Source: an uncultured Synechococcales cyanobacterium (GTDB lineage Bacteria; Cyanobacteriota; Cyanobacteriia; Thermosynechococcales; Thermosynechococcaceae). From it: 44,620 bases of DNA. This document shows, piece after piece, positions 1 through 6,778 of this stretch. The notes under the pieces were generated by a model. It made no database searches, was not told the origin of the DNA, and was given only the letters and a program-made list of their open reading frames with translations. Within the stretch, counting starts at the first letter, position 1. Each line of letters opens with the position of its first letter. The DNA lies in assembly GCA_902806435.1 (NCBI GenBank), contig CADCWO010000166.1, positions 1 through 44,620 on the forward strand, read 5' to 3'. Position numbers and translations under genes: made by a program.

Positions 1-168
1 CTTTTGTCCCTCACTCTACCTTATCCTGCCCTTCAGGGCACTACCGGCGCAGAGCTCATCAAGCTACTGCTCGATACCACCATTACCAAAAGCGAATTCA
101 CTCCCCTGCCTATCTACAACTGTAATACGATGATGATTGAAAAAAGTGGTTCAGTGTATTTGAACTAA
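1..168 (+). CDS. C-terminal end of an unidentified protein (5' partial)
   Basis: An open frame enters from the left edge and ends at the TAA at 166-168, giving 55 residues. It includes the stretch GTTGAELIKLLLDTT and ends in SGSVYLN. No domain is recognisable in this fragment. The codon use looks like that of neighbouring genes and the frame is uninterrupted, so it is probably the true end of a gene that starts upstream of the window. About 150 bases without a gene follow before the PPC pseudogene. The function cannot be stated. Confidence 0.55.
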   Translation, partial: LLSLTLPYPALQGTTGAELIKLLLDTTITKSEFTPLPIYNCNTMMIEKSGSVYLN

Positions 169-316
169 GCAATACAGGTTTCTACTTATCAAAAAAGATT
201 TGGATAACGTGAGATCGGAATTGGTGCGTTTGTAAAACGTTAGTTTTAATTAATTAAACTTCAGTAAACCTTATGGCTTCAGTATGAAACTTTGCCTGCT
301 GTACCGAGGTTAAGGT

Positions 317-750
317 ATGAGAACCTTTGCTTTGAGAATAAAACTTGATTCAGACTTGAATCAAAGCTTTAAAGATTTTACTCATCCTTATCAACTTCAA
401 GCTGGTTTTACTTTGATGCCGGTTGGCAGACTAAAGCAAAAAACGATTAGATTTGCCGAAACCGGCAAGCCAGGTCTTTGAGCAAAAGTTTGAGATGGTG
501 GGGTGGTTCTGAGTGGCACCCTTTCCTCGAGTGGGGTGCATCTGCACATTGCGATCGCTAACGAAAATGGTAAAACCATGGCTGGGCGCCTGAAAACGGG
601 TTGTACTATCTATACAACCGCCAGAATGTGATTGGAGCAAGTGAAGTTGCGTCTGAGCGAGCCATTGATCAAGAAGCAAGGTTCAAGGAACTAAAACTCT
701 TCCCCTGTCGACTTGAAGTCCAATATCATCATCCCTGGGTTGCGGGATGA
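317..750 (+). pseudogene. PPC/DUF296-domain protein, frameshifted pseudogene
   Basis: The sequence reads as a small cyanobacterial PPC (plants and prokaryotes conserved, DUF296) domain protein, but in three pieces. An ATG at 317, preceded by GAGG/AAGG, opens MRTFALRIKLDSDLNQSFKD and stops at 479-481. The match resumes in another frame from about 471 (QVFEQKFEMV). It returns to the first frame from about 503 (SGTLSSSGVHLHIAIANENG, then LKTGCTIYTTA) and stops at about 628. The tail (IGASEVASERA and FKELKLFP) is in a third frame and ends at the TGA at 748-750. Order and spacing match an intact domain of about 140 residues, including the conserved GVHLH block. At least three indels make it non-functional as read, unless some are sequencing errors. 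The start is AT-rich and the decay fits the neighbouring insertion sequences. Confidence 0.75.
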
Positions 751-858
751 TAAAATCCTCGAACATAGCTCTAACCTGTGGAGAAGCCTTGAAGCTTTTT
801 AGGTTGCAAGTGCTAGGTTGACTTCAATACACTACAGCTGGCAGCGGAGATTGCCGAC

Positions 859-2037
859 ATGCTCAAAAGCGCGGTTTGCTTAGGTGTCTCAGTTCTTTCG
901 CTAGTAATTTGGGTCACGCTCATTGGCTTCCGGGGGCAGTTCTGGAGGGCTGACCAACGCCTGGACGAGAAACTAATTGATCTTGAAGAGTGGCCTTCCG
1001 TTACTGCTGTTGTACCAGCTCGCAATGAGGCAGATTTGCTACCGGTGAGCTTGCGATCGCTGCTGACCCAAGACTATCCCGGTATCTTTCAGGTGATCCT
1101 GGTAGATGACCAAAGTAGCGATGGCACAGCCGAGGTCGCTCGCCAAGTCGCTCAATCTCTGGATGCTAATTCCCGGCTGAAAATCTGCTCTAGCTCTCCT
1201 CTACCGATTGGATGGAGTGGCAAGCTATGGGCAGTAGAGCAAGGTATCCAACAATCTGAGTTACAAACTCCCCCACCCGACTATCTCCTGCTCACGGATG
1301 CGGATGTAGAGCATGACCCTGTCAATCTTCGTCAACTGGTTGCTAAAGCTCAACAAGAGAAATTAGATTTGGTTTCCCTTATGGTGTTGCTACGCTGCCA
1401 AAGCTTTTGGGAGCAACTCCTGATTCCGGCTTTCGTCTTTTTCTTTCAAAAGCTTTATCCTTTCCCCTGGGTCAACGACCCCAGTAAACCAATCGCAGCA
1501 GCAGCGGGCGGTTGTATCTTGCTGCGCTCCACAGCTTTGGCTGAAGCCGGGGGTATTCAGGTGATTCGTCAAGCGCTAATTGATGACTGCGCCTTAGCGC
1601 AAGCGATCAAGTCTAATCAAGGTCGAATCTGGTTAGGGCTGAGCGCTTCTACCCGTAGTTTACGTCCTTACCCCTCGCTAGAAACAATCTGGGAAATGGT
1701 TGCCCGCACAGCCTTTACCCAGTTGAACTATTCCCCTTTGTTATTAGGAGGAACGCTGATTGGGTTGTTCCTGATTTATGGCGTTCCTCCCCTAGCAGTA
1801 ATTCTAGTAGGACTAGTGGGGTGGCCTGTGGCGCTAGCTGGACTTGCCGGTTGGATACTGATGGCTTGGGCTTACCTACCCACGCTGCGGCTCTATCGAT
1901 GTTCACCCTGGTTGGCTTTTTGTCTACCCGCGATCGCCCTCCTCTATACCGCCATGACTTTAGACTCTGCCCTGCGACACTGGCGTGGCCAAGGAGGTGC
2001 TTGGAAAGGACGGGTTTATTCAGAACCCAGAATCTAA
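859..2037 (+). CDS. hpnB: Hopanoid-associated family 2 glycosyltransferase HpnB
   Basis: This 392-residue membrane-associated GT2 enzyme matches the HpnB family linked to hopanoid biosynthesis gene sets; its exact acceptor is not settled. Residues 4-23 form an N-terminal membrane anchor. The GT-A fold follows with SVTAVVPARNE (47-57), VDDQSSDGT (82-90), GWSGKLWA, and the metal-binding TDADVEHDP around 146-154. The late acidic motif LIDDCALA and a C-terminal block of about three hydrophobic segments (residues 295-370) are also typical. The ATG at 859 opens directly into the anchor. The TAA stop at 2035-2037 coincides with the insertion point of an IS630 element: TA is the duplicated target and the third base comes from the element. 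The protein is therefore probably unchanged, but its native 3' flank has been displaced. No other hopanoid genes are visible here. Confidence 0.8.
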   Translation: MLKSAVCLGVSVLSLVIWVTLIGFRGQFWRADQRLDEKLIDLEEWPSVTAVVPARNEADLLPVSLRSLLTQDYPGIFQVILVDDQSSDGTAEVARQVAQSLDANSRLKICSSSPLPIGWSGKLWAVEQGIQQSELQTPPPDYLLLTDADVEHDPVNLRQLVAKAQQEKLDLVSLMVLLRCQSFWEQLLIPAFVFFFQKLYPFPWVNDPSKPIAAAAGGCILLRSTALAEAGGIQVIRQALIDDCALAQAIKSNQGRIWLGLSASTRSLRPYPSLETIWEMVARTAFTQLNYSPLLLGGTLIGLFLIYGVPPLAVILVGLVGWPVALAGLAGWILMAWAYLPTLRLYRCSPWLAFCLPAIALLYTAMTLDSALRHWRGQGGAWKGRVYSEPRI

Positions 2038-2056
2038 GTAGAAGGATCTAATTAAA
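2037..2056. repeat. Left terminal inverted repeat of the IS630 element
   Basis: The bases AGTAGAAGGATCTAATTAAA are the imperfect complement of the right end at 3136-3155. TA lies immediately outside at 2035-2036. The OrfB stop codon falls within this repeat. Confidence 0.7.
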
Positions 2057-2614
2057 CTTAAAACGCTCGACCAGGTAGCTACCCCGTTGTCCTCTAGATT
2101 CAATGCTAGTGATAAGTGCCATTGCCAAATCATACTCATCCTCAAAAACTCGACTGGAAAGCTCACCTCGTTTGAGGTGCAGCCACTCATCCTCGATGCG
2201 GTTCATCTGAGGTGAATAGGGCGGTAGAAAGAATAGGTATAATCCTTGCTGCTGCCATTGGTCCCAATGGTGCTGTGTCAAGCGGCTTCTATGAGTCGAA
2301 GCATTGTCTTGGACAATGACAGTAAACTGTCCGGTCTGGGCCAAATGTTGAGCTGCCTTGGTGGCTTGCCACTCCATTAACTTCAGGTAGCGCTCGCTAT
2401 TGAAGCTGCCGACAACCATACCGTATTCAAAGTGTTGTTGAGGCTGCCACAGTCCTAGAACGCTAATACGTCTGCCGCGTTTGCGGGGTTGACGGATTCG
2501 CTTTTGCTCTCCCCGCCGGCTGTAGCTATAGGTGAGGGAACTGGTGCGCGCAAAGCCACTCTCATCAAGATACTTCAGACAAACGACTCCAGAGGTTGCC
2601 CATAGTTTGAGCAT
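2048..2614 (-). CDS. IS630 transposase OrfB, DDE catalytic part
   Basis: This 188-codon frame encodes the DDE_3 endonuclease domain. The three catalytic acids can be placed: Asp in CLKYLDESGFA, Asp in VIVQDNASTHRS, and Glu in the block PPYSPQMNRIEDEWLHLK. The ATG assigned here may not be used independently, because in the same frame the reading extends upstream through KSIEYQQAKRADWL to the slippery run at 2698-2706. That supports synthesis as an OrfAB fusion by -1 frameshifting. The stop codon TAG at 2048-2050 lies inside the left inverted repeat, as is common in compact insertion sequences. Confidence 0.75.
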   Translation of the reverse strand: MLKLWATSGVVCLKYLDESGFARTSSLTYSYSRRGEQKRIRQPRKRGRRISVLGLWQPQQHFEYGMVVGSFNSERYLKLMEWQATKAAQHLAQTGQFTVIVQDNASTHRSRLTQHHWDQWQQQGLYLFFLPPYSPQMNRIEDEWLHLKRGELSSRVFEDEYDLAMALITSIESRGQRGSYLVERFKFN

Positions 2615-3099
2615 CAGCCAATCAGCTCGTTTTGCTTGCTGGTACTCAATTGATTTCGGCTGGGGTGGGCTGTAACGGACTCGCTTCCAGACCCAGCCTT
2701 TTTTTTGAGAATCCGCTGCAATCGCCGGGAACCTAACTGCACCCCTCGCTCAGTAGCAAGTCTCTCGCATAATTGCGGACTAGTGTAGCTTCGCTCTTGT
2801 GCCAACCACTGTGCCACCGCTGCCATGTCTGCATCACACCAGCGCGGTTTGAGGCCCCGTCCAGGTGCTTCCCATAACCCACCTAGCCCTCGTGTTTGCC
2901 AACGTCGAATTGTCTCTCGTATCGTATGTGGCGATTGTTTCAGGTGTTTGGCAATTTTGGGGGCACTCCACCCACTAGCATTGAGGCGCAGAGCCAATGC
3001 TCGCAGTTTGGTGCGGCGAGGGACCCGATTAGCAAGACTCAGTTCGTGTAAGGTGTACTCTTCTTGAGGGGTTAAAGTAATTCTGGTGGCAGCAGGCAT
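2614..3099 (-). CDS. IS630 transposase OrfA, helix-turn-helix DNA-binding part
   Basis: This 161-codon frame encodes the N-terminal part of an IS630 transposase. The stretch after SLANRVPRRTKLRALALRLN, with ASGWSAPKIAKHLKQSPHTI and RRWQTRGLGGLWE, has the paired helix-turn-helix layout that binds the element ends. A linker follows (CERLATERGVQLGSRRLQRI). After the run of eight A at 2699-2706 the zero frame reads KKKAGSGSESV and ends without family resemblance. The -1 frame instead reads GWVWKRVRYSPP and runs straight into OrfB. The functional transposase is therefore probably the OrfA-OrfB fusion. The OrfA stop overlaps the OrfB start at 2614. The ATG at 3097-3099 lies about 55 bases inside the right end. 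Confidence 0.75.
   Translation of the reverse strand: MPAATRITLTPQEEYTLHELSLANRVPRRTKLRALALRLNASGWSAPKIAKHLKQSPHTIRETIRRWQTRGLGGLWEAPGRGLKPRWCDADMAAVAQWLAQERSYTSPQLCERLATERGVQLGSRRLQRILKKKAGSGSESVTAHPSRNQLSTSKQNELIG
2698..2704 (-). other. Probable -1 ribosomal frameshift site, A AAA AAG
   Basis: On the minus strand the OrfA zero frame reads CTC AAA AAA AAG GCT. The heptamer A AAA AAG fits the X XXY YYZ rule for bacterial -1 slippage. Slipping back one base gives AAA GGC TGG, which joins OrfA to the frame carrying the DDE domain. The same arrangement of an A-rich slippery run between OrfA and OrfB is known in several IS families. No downstream pseudoknot was worked out. Confidence 0.65.
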
Positions 3100-3135
3100 C
3101 TTTAGTCATGAGGAACAACACCTGCCCATATTATG

Positions 3136-3155
3136 GTTTTTTAAGTCCCTCTACT
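3136..3155. repeat. Right terminal inverted repeat of the IS630 element
   Basis: Read inward on the minus strand this end begins AGTAGAGGGACTT, matching the left end apart from scattered differences. The flanking TA is at 3156-3157. Confidence 0.7.
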
Positions 3156-3270
3156 TAAAACAGGAGTTATCCATTGATAAAAGTTATGGAATAGTTTCAA
3201 GAGCAACCAAAAGCCAAACCAAGAGCCCAAATTGGCCGAGAAAAGATGCTAGATCATGGCTCCATTCAAG

Positions 3271-3819
3271 CAATGGCGTGCTGAGATTGTTGCAGGTAGA
3301 CTGAGCGTGTTTTTCCGGGATGAGTGTCACTTGCGCTAGGGAGATGTCTGTGGTTATGTCTATGGCAAAAGCAACATTCGGATTGAAGTTCAATGACTTC
3401 AGTGTGAGAAAAGCAGAGTTGTTTCGGTGCGCTCGACTACAGCAGTGGCAAGTTCTTGGTTCAACCTATCCCACAAGAAACGCTCAACCACTGTTGCTTT
3501 TCTCGGCTACTTTTAGCAGCAACGTCCTGGTCAACCAGTAGTCGTGATTTGAGACACAGCTAGTTATCAAATAATTTAAGAAACTATTACAACAGGTAAA
3601 TACATCACAAGGATAAATCAACTTGCAATTAGCTAGATTCGATTCGCACCTTACGCACCTGAACAGAACCCAGCCGAGGATATTTGGTTATGTGCCAAGC
3701 GGTTTGTTCGTCAGTTCTACCAGCTATGTAAACCATTTCCCGCAGTTAAAAAGTTGTTTGACACCCACCATCAAACCTTTAATTTTTCAAACCTGCTTGA
3801 GCACAAGTATCCTTCATAA
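3271..3819 (+). pseudogene. Degenerate second IS630-type transposase (DDE_3), multiple lesions
   Basis: Translating across frames on the plus strand recovers a decayed DDE_3 transposase. Pieces in order are QWRAEIVAGRLSVFFRDECH with the first Asp, GDVCGYVYGKSNIRIEV, EKQSCFGALDYSSGKFLVQP, then TVAFLGYF, QQRPGQPVVVI and DTASY with the second Asp. Last comes FAPYAPEQNPAEDIWL with the catalytic Glu, then AKRFVRQFYQLCKPFPAVKK and a stop at 3817-3819. At least two in-frame stops sit where the family normally has Trp (TAG after CHLR, TGA after VVVI), and there are several frameshifts. Its DDE domain is clearly different from the intact IS at 2037-3155, so it is an older, unrelated insertion. I cannot find its terminal repeats, and the N-terminal DNA-binding part is not recognisable. 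Confidence 0.75.
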
Positions 3820-3932
3820 AGCATCTGGGATTGCTACACAAGAGATTTTTAAATCGCAGCCTGTGATTGACAGATCATATTCATAACGAGTACGCTCAAC
3901 AACGCATCAGCTTAAGCAAAGGATCTAAATTC

Positions 3933-4664
3933 ATGTTGTCTAGCCGAGAAAGGCAGAGAGTTCCCAACGTTACATTCCGTACTCGTCAGAACAACCAGTG
4001 GGTGGACGTAACGACCGACCAACTATTTTCTGGTAAGACTGTAGTTGTCTTCTCCCTACCGGGTGCCTTTACGCCAACCTGTTCATCGACCCATCTGCCT
4101 GGCTACAACGATTTAGCGAAAGTGTTTAAGGACAATGGCGTGGATGAGATTATCTGTATCTCCGTCAATGATGCCTTTGTGATGAATGAATGGGCAAAAT
4201 CTCAAGAAGCAGCAAATCTGACCCTGATTCCTGATGGTAACGGTGAATTCACTGACGGTATGGGAATGTTGGTGGATAAGGCAGACCTAGGCTTTGGCCA
4301 CCGCTCTTGGCGTTACTCTATGTTGGTCAAGGATGGTGTGGTTGAAAAGATGTTTGTTGAGCCAGATGAACCAGGTGACCCCTTCAAGGTGTCGGATGCA
4401 GAGACGATGCTGAGCTATATCAATGCCGAAGCCGTGAAGCCCAAATCAGTCTCTTTGTTTACAAAGGTGGGTTGTCCGTTCTGTGCCCGTGCCAAGACAA
4501 TGCTACAAGAGCATGGCCTGGACTATGAAGAAATTGTCTTAAATCAGAAAATCAGTAGTCGTGCTTTGCGGGCAGTTACAGGAGCAACAACTGTTCCCCA
4601 AGTGTTTATTGATGGTGAATTAATTGGGGACTCGGAAGCCCTTAGCGCTTACCTTGGTGCATAG
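3933..4664 (+). CDS. Hybrid peroxiredoxin-glutaredoxin (Prx5-Grx fusion)
   Basis: The 243-residue protein joins a type-5 peroxiredoxin to a glutaredoxin. The Prx half (about 1-165) has the peroxidatic motif [16 protein letters not shown] and later [11 protein letters not shown]. The Grx half (about 170-243) has [13 protein letters not shown] with the CPFC redox pair, TVPQVFIDG for glutathione binding, and GDSEAL. Such fusions reduce hydrogen peroxide and organic peroxides with glutathione, the Grx domain recycling the Prx domain; the expected location is the cytoplasm. I chose the ATG at 3933 because AAAGGA lies about ten bases upstream and it starts where the family starts. The frame also extends to an ATG at 3867, but the extra 22 residues show no conservation. 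The length equals that of characterised bacterial fusions (about 240 residues). Confidence 0.88.
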   Translation: MLSSRERQRVPNVTFRTRQNNQWVDVTTDQLFSGKTVVVFSLPGAFTPTCSSTHLPGYNDLAKVFKDNGVDEIICISVNDAFVMNEWAKSQEAANLTLIPDGNGEFTDGMGMLVDKADLGFGHRSWRYSMLVKDGVVEKMFVEPDEPGDPFKVSDAETMLSYINAEAVKPKSVSLFTKVGCPFCARAKTMLQEHGLDYEEIVLNQKISSRALRAVTGATTVPQVFIDGELIGDSEALSAYLGA

Positions 4665-4982
4665 GAGGTAAATCATACACCAGCTGCTACCAGCCACAGG
4701 GAAGGTACAATCTGCTGACACTAGGCCTGAGGTGTTTTGATGCCACTCAAATGGCAGCTTGCTAATCTGCTGGTGCTGATGCCGCTGTTGGGGTACAAGC
4801 ACTAATTAACTTTTAGTATTTTCAAGGTGTCCTCAAGTAGATTTGAGTTTACTGAATCTCTGCCTCCCGGTTTAATCGTTTTAACTCAATTTAGGAAACC
4901 TTCTCTGTCTTTAGATGCTCGGTATGATCTATACGTAACCAAAAAGTGAAATGGTATAAAGAGGCTATCTCGTTGTAACCCT
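4665..4982. other. Intergenic region, no gene seen
   Basis: These 318 bases separate the Prx-Grx gene from the Ycf36-family gene. The open frames are short and show no conserved protein. A small potential hairpin TGCCA/TGGCA lies near 4740-4756. The 3' part is AT-rich and probably holds the promoter of the next gene, but I cannot place -35/-10 boxes with confidence. Confidence 0.4.
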
Positions 4983-5480
4983 GTGAAATCTTCTGTGCCT
5001 GCCTGCCCGGTTCCACCTGAACAGCTACCAATTAACGAGTACCAGAGCCTAAGAGAGTCGTGGTTTTTCCGCTGGGCGACTCTCGGACTGCGCAGCTATC
5101 TAGTAGGTATTGCTTGGTTCTGGATTATCAGTCTGCTTTTAGCATCTCCGGTGGTAGCTGCTAGCTTTTCCCCGGCTGAATGTCCTTGGCAGTTTGCGCT
5201 GGCATCTGCTGCTGGATCTGGTTTGTTTCTCGCTTTGCCTTTACTTCGGCTGTATCTAGGCTGGGGTTACATCCGAAGTCGTCTGTCCAGTGAAACCGTT
5301 TTCTACGAAGAAACAGGTTGGTATGACGGTCAGCTCTGGATCAAACCACCAGAAGAACATGCTAAAGACCGGCTGGTTGTCACCTATCAAGTCCAGCCTA
5401 TCCTTCAACGGCTGAAATGGACTTTTAGTTTTCTTGGCGTATTATTATTTGGAGGTTACATCCTGTGGAATCTTCTGTAG
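4983..5480 (+). CDS. Ycf36/CGLD27-family membrane protein (DUF1230)
   Basis: The 165-residue protein contains the family signature CPVPPEQLPINEYQSLRESWFF near its start, which identifies DUF1230 (plastid Ycf36, plant CGLD27). Three hydrophobic segments are visible: about 42-60 (GIAWFWIISLLLASPVV), 72-92 (ALASAAGSGLFLALPLLRLY) and 145-163 (FSFLGVLLFGGYILW). Between them lies a soluble part containing ETVFYEETGWYDGQLWIKPP. The family is restricted to oxygenic phototrophs; its biochemical role is unknown, with plant data pointing to chloroplast metal homeostasis or photosynthesis. The start is a GTG at 4983. It sits alone between two gaps and is probably transcribed on its own. Confidence 0.85.
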   Translation: MKSSVPACPVPPEQLPINEYQSLRESWFFRWATLGLRSYLVGIAWFWIISLLLASPVVAASFSPAECPWQFALASAAGSGLFLALPLLRLYLGWGYIRSRLSSETVFYEETGWYDGQLWIKPPEEHAKDRLVVTYQVQPILQRLKWTFSFLGVLLFGGYILWNLL

Positions 5481-5579
5481 TCCACTAAGATTTTGACCTT
5501 TGCAGATTCCCCTACTTCTCAAATGATTTGAATTGCAAGTGTTTATCGGATAAATTGAAGGAGTTTAAAGTTTTACCCC

Positions 5580-6533
5580 ATGACAATGGGCAAACGAACC
5601 CAGGCAGAGGTTCTGGAAATCAGATTACTGCGCGAAGGAATTGTCGAATCTATCCATCAGGCTCAAGCTGTAGTCTGCGATGATCGAGGTAGAGTTTTAT
5701 CCGTTGCTGGAAATTCAGAAGCCGCTTTCTTTGTCCGCTCTGCCCTCAAGCCGTTTCAAGCTCTGGCCGTAACCACAACTGGAACGCCTGAACGCTACAA
5801 CCTCAGCGATCGCGATTTAGCAGTTATCTGTGCCTCCCACCAAGGGACAACGGAACATGTGCGGCAAGTGTTTAATATCCTCTGGCGGTGTGACATTGAT
5901 CCAACAGCACTTCAGTGCCCGATCCCGGAAGGAGGCCGCAGTCCCCTACAGAACAACTGCTCTGGTAAGCACGCCGGGATGCTCGCTGTCTGCCAGCAAC
6001 AGGGTTGGCCGCTACAAACTTATCTGCGACGTAGTCATCCCATACAGCAATTGATTTTGAATAAGGTTGCAGAACTACTGCGGATGCCTGCTGAAGAGTT
6101 CATTAGTGTCCATGATGACTGCGGTGCCCCCACTTACTTCATGCAATTGGATCAGATGGCTTCACTTTATGCCCGCTTATGCTCAGGTAGCCACCTGGCA
6201 ATGGAACGCATCGTTCGCTCCATGCTTCATCACCCGGTGATGGTGGGGGGTAAAGGCCACTTTGATACAGAGTTAATGCAATTGAGCCAGGGAGAGTTGG
6301 TGAGTAAAACTGGCGCAGAAGGTATTCAATGCATTGGCCGCCTGGGCGAGGGAATGGGTTTGGCCATTAAAGTCACTGATGGTGCAAAACGAGCGAAGTA
6401 TGCCACGGCGATTCATCTGCTCAAGGAACTTGGTTGGATCACACCTGCGATCGCGGAAACCCTTTCCGAAACGTATATGACCCTAGGTAACTACAAGCGA
6501 TTGGATGTAGTTGGCGAGTTATCGATGCTTTAG
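5580..6533 (+). CDS. Asparaginase, type II-like (Pfam Asparaginase_II family)
   Basis: The 317-residue protein belongs to the AnsA/asparaginase II-like family (PF06089), a serine beta-lactamase-like fold distinct from the classical E. coli AnsB. Visible family blocks are LLREGIVESIHQAQAVV, FFVRSALKPFQALAV (with the Ser-x-x-Lys pair SALK), ICASHQGTTEHV, the glycine-rich LQNNCSGKHAGMLAVC, HDDCGAPTYFM, and MVGGKGHFDTELM. It should hydrolyse L-asparagine to aspartate and ammonia in the cytoplasm, although activity of this family is less well tested. Two start codons are possible, ATG at 5580 and at 5586. The best Shine-Dalgarno-like AAGGAG is 17 or more bases upstream, unusually far. No operon partner is evident; tRNA-fMet follows after 45 bases. 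Confidence 0.82.
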   Translation: MTMGKRTQAEVLEIRLLREGIVESIHQAQAVVCDDRGRVLSVAGNSEAAFFVRSALKPFQALAVTTTGTPERYNLSDRDLAVICASHQGTTEHVRQVFNILWRCDIDPTALQCPIPEGGRSPLQNNCSGKHAGMLAVCQQQGWPLQTYLRRSHPIQQLILNKVAELLRMPAEEFISVHDDCGAPTYFMQLDQMASLYARLCSGSHLAMERIVRSMLHHPVMVGGKGHFDTELMQLSQGELVSKTGAEGIQCIGRLGEGMGLAIKVTDGAKRAKYATAIHLLKELGWITPAIAETLSETYMTLGNYKRLDVVGELSML

Positions 6534-6578
6534 ATTGCGCGTTCACTCCATTTCTCGCTATACTTGAAACAACGACGA

Positions 6579-6655
<77 letters not shown>

Positions 6656-6667
6656 TATTGAATGAGT

Positions 6668-6701
6668 CCCGCAAGGTCAAAGCTTTGCGGGGCTTCGTTT
6701 T
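6668..6701 (+). terminator. Rho-independent terminator after tRNA-fMet
   Basis: CCCGCAAG (6668-6675) pairs with CTTTGCGGG (6683-6691) with one bulged T. A T-rich tract CTTCGTTTTA follows. It starts 13 bases after the tRNA CCA end and would end the tRNA transcript before the GTPase genes. Confidence 0.7.
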
Positions 6702-6778
6702 AGGGATTAAACTTAAACTTAGCTACTCACACCAGTTCATTTAATCTAATCTTCCTAAACAATTTAGGCTTGAACTTT

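Larger units (their letters stand above)
2037..3155 (-). mobile_element. IS630-family insertion sequence, apparently complete
   Basis: A 1119-base element carries two overlapping minus-strand frames (OrfA and OrfB) between imperfect terminal inverted repeats. The left end at 2037 reads AGTAGAAGGATCTAATTAAA. The right end, read inward on the minus strand from 3155, gives AGTAGAGGGACTTAAAAAAC, and about 14 of the first 19 positions agree. Both ends are flanked by TA (2035-2036 and 3156-3157), the target duplication known for IS630/Tc1-mariner elements. The DDE residues and a frameshift signal are intact, so it may still be active. Removing the element with one TA would join the hpnB codon TA to AAAC and restore a TAA stop. 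Confidence 0.8.

Noticed and set aside
431-679. Minus-strand frames of 82 and 60 codons near 400-680
   Set aside because: The plus strand of the same interval is clearly a decayed PPC domain, so these are antisense shadows.
2825-3067. 80-codon plus-strand frame inside the IS630 element
   Set aside because: It is the complement of OrfA, very Arg-rich and without homology.
3867-3932. N-terminal extension of the Prx-Grx protein to the ATG at 3867
   Set aside because: The 22 extra residues have no conservation, while AAAGGA is well placed for the ATG at 3933.
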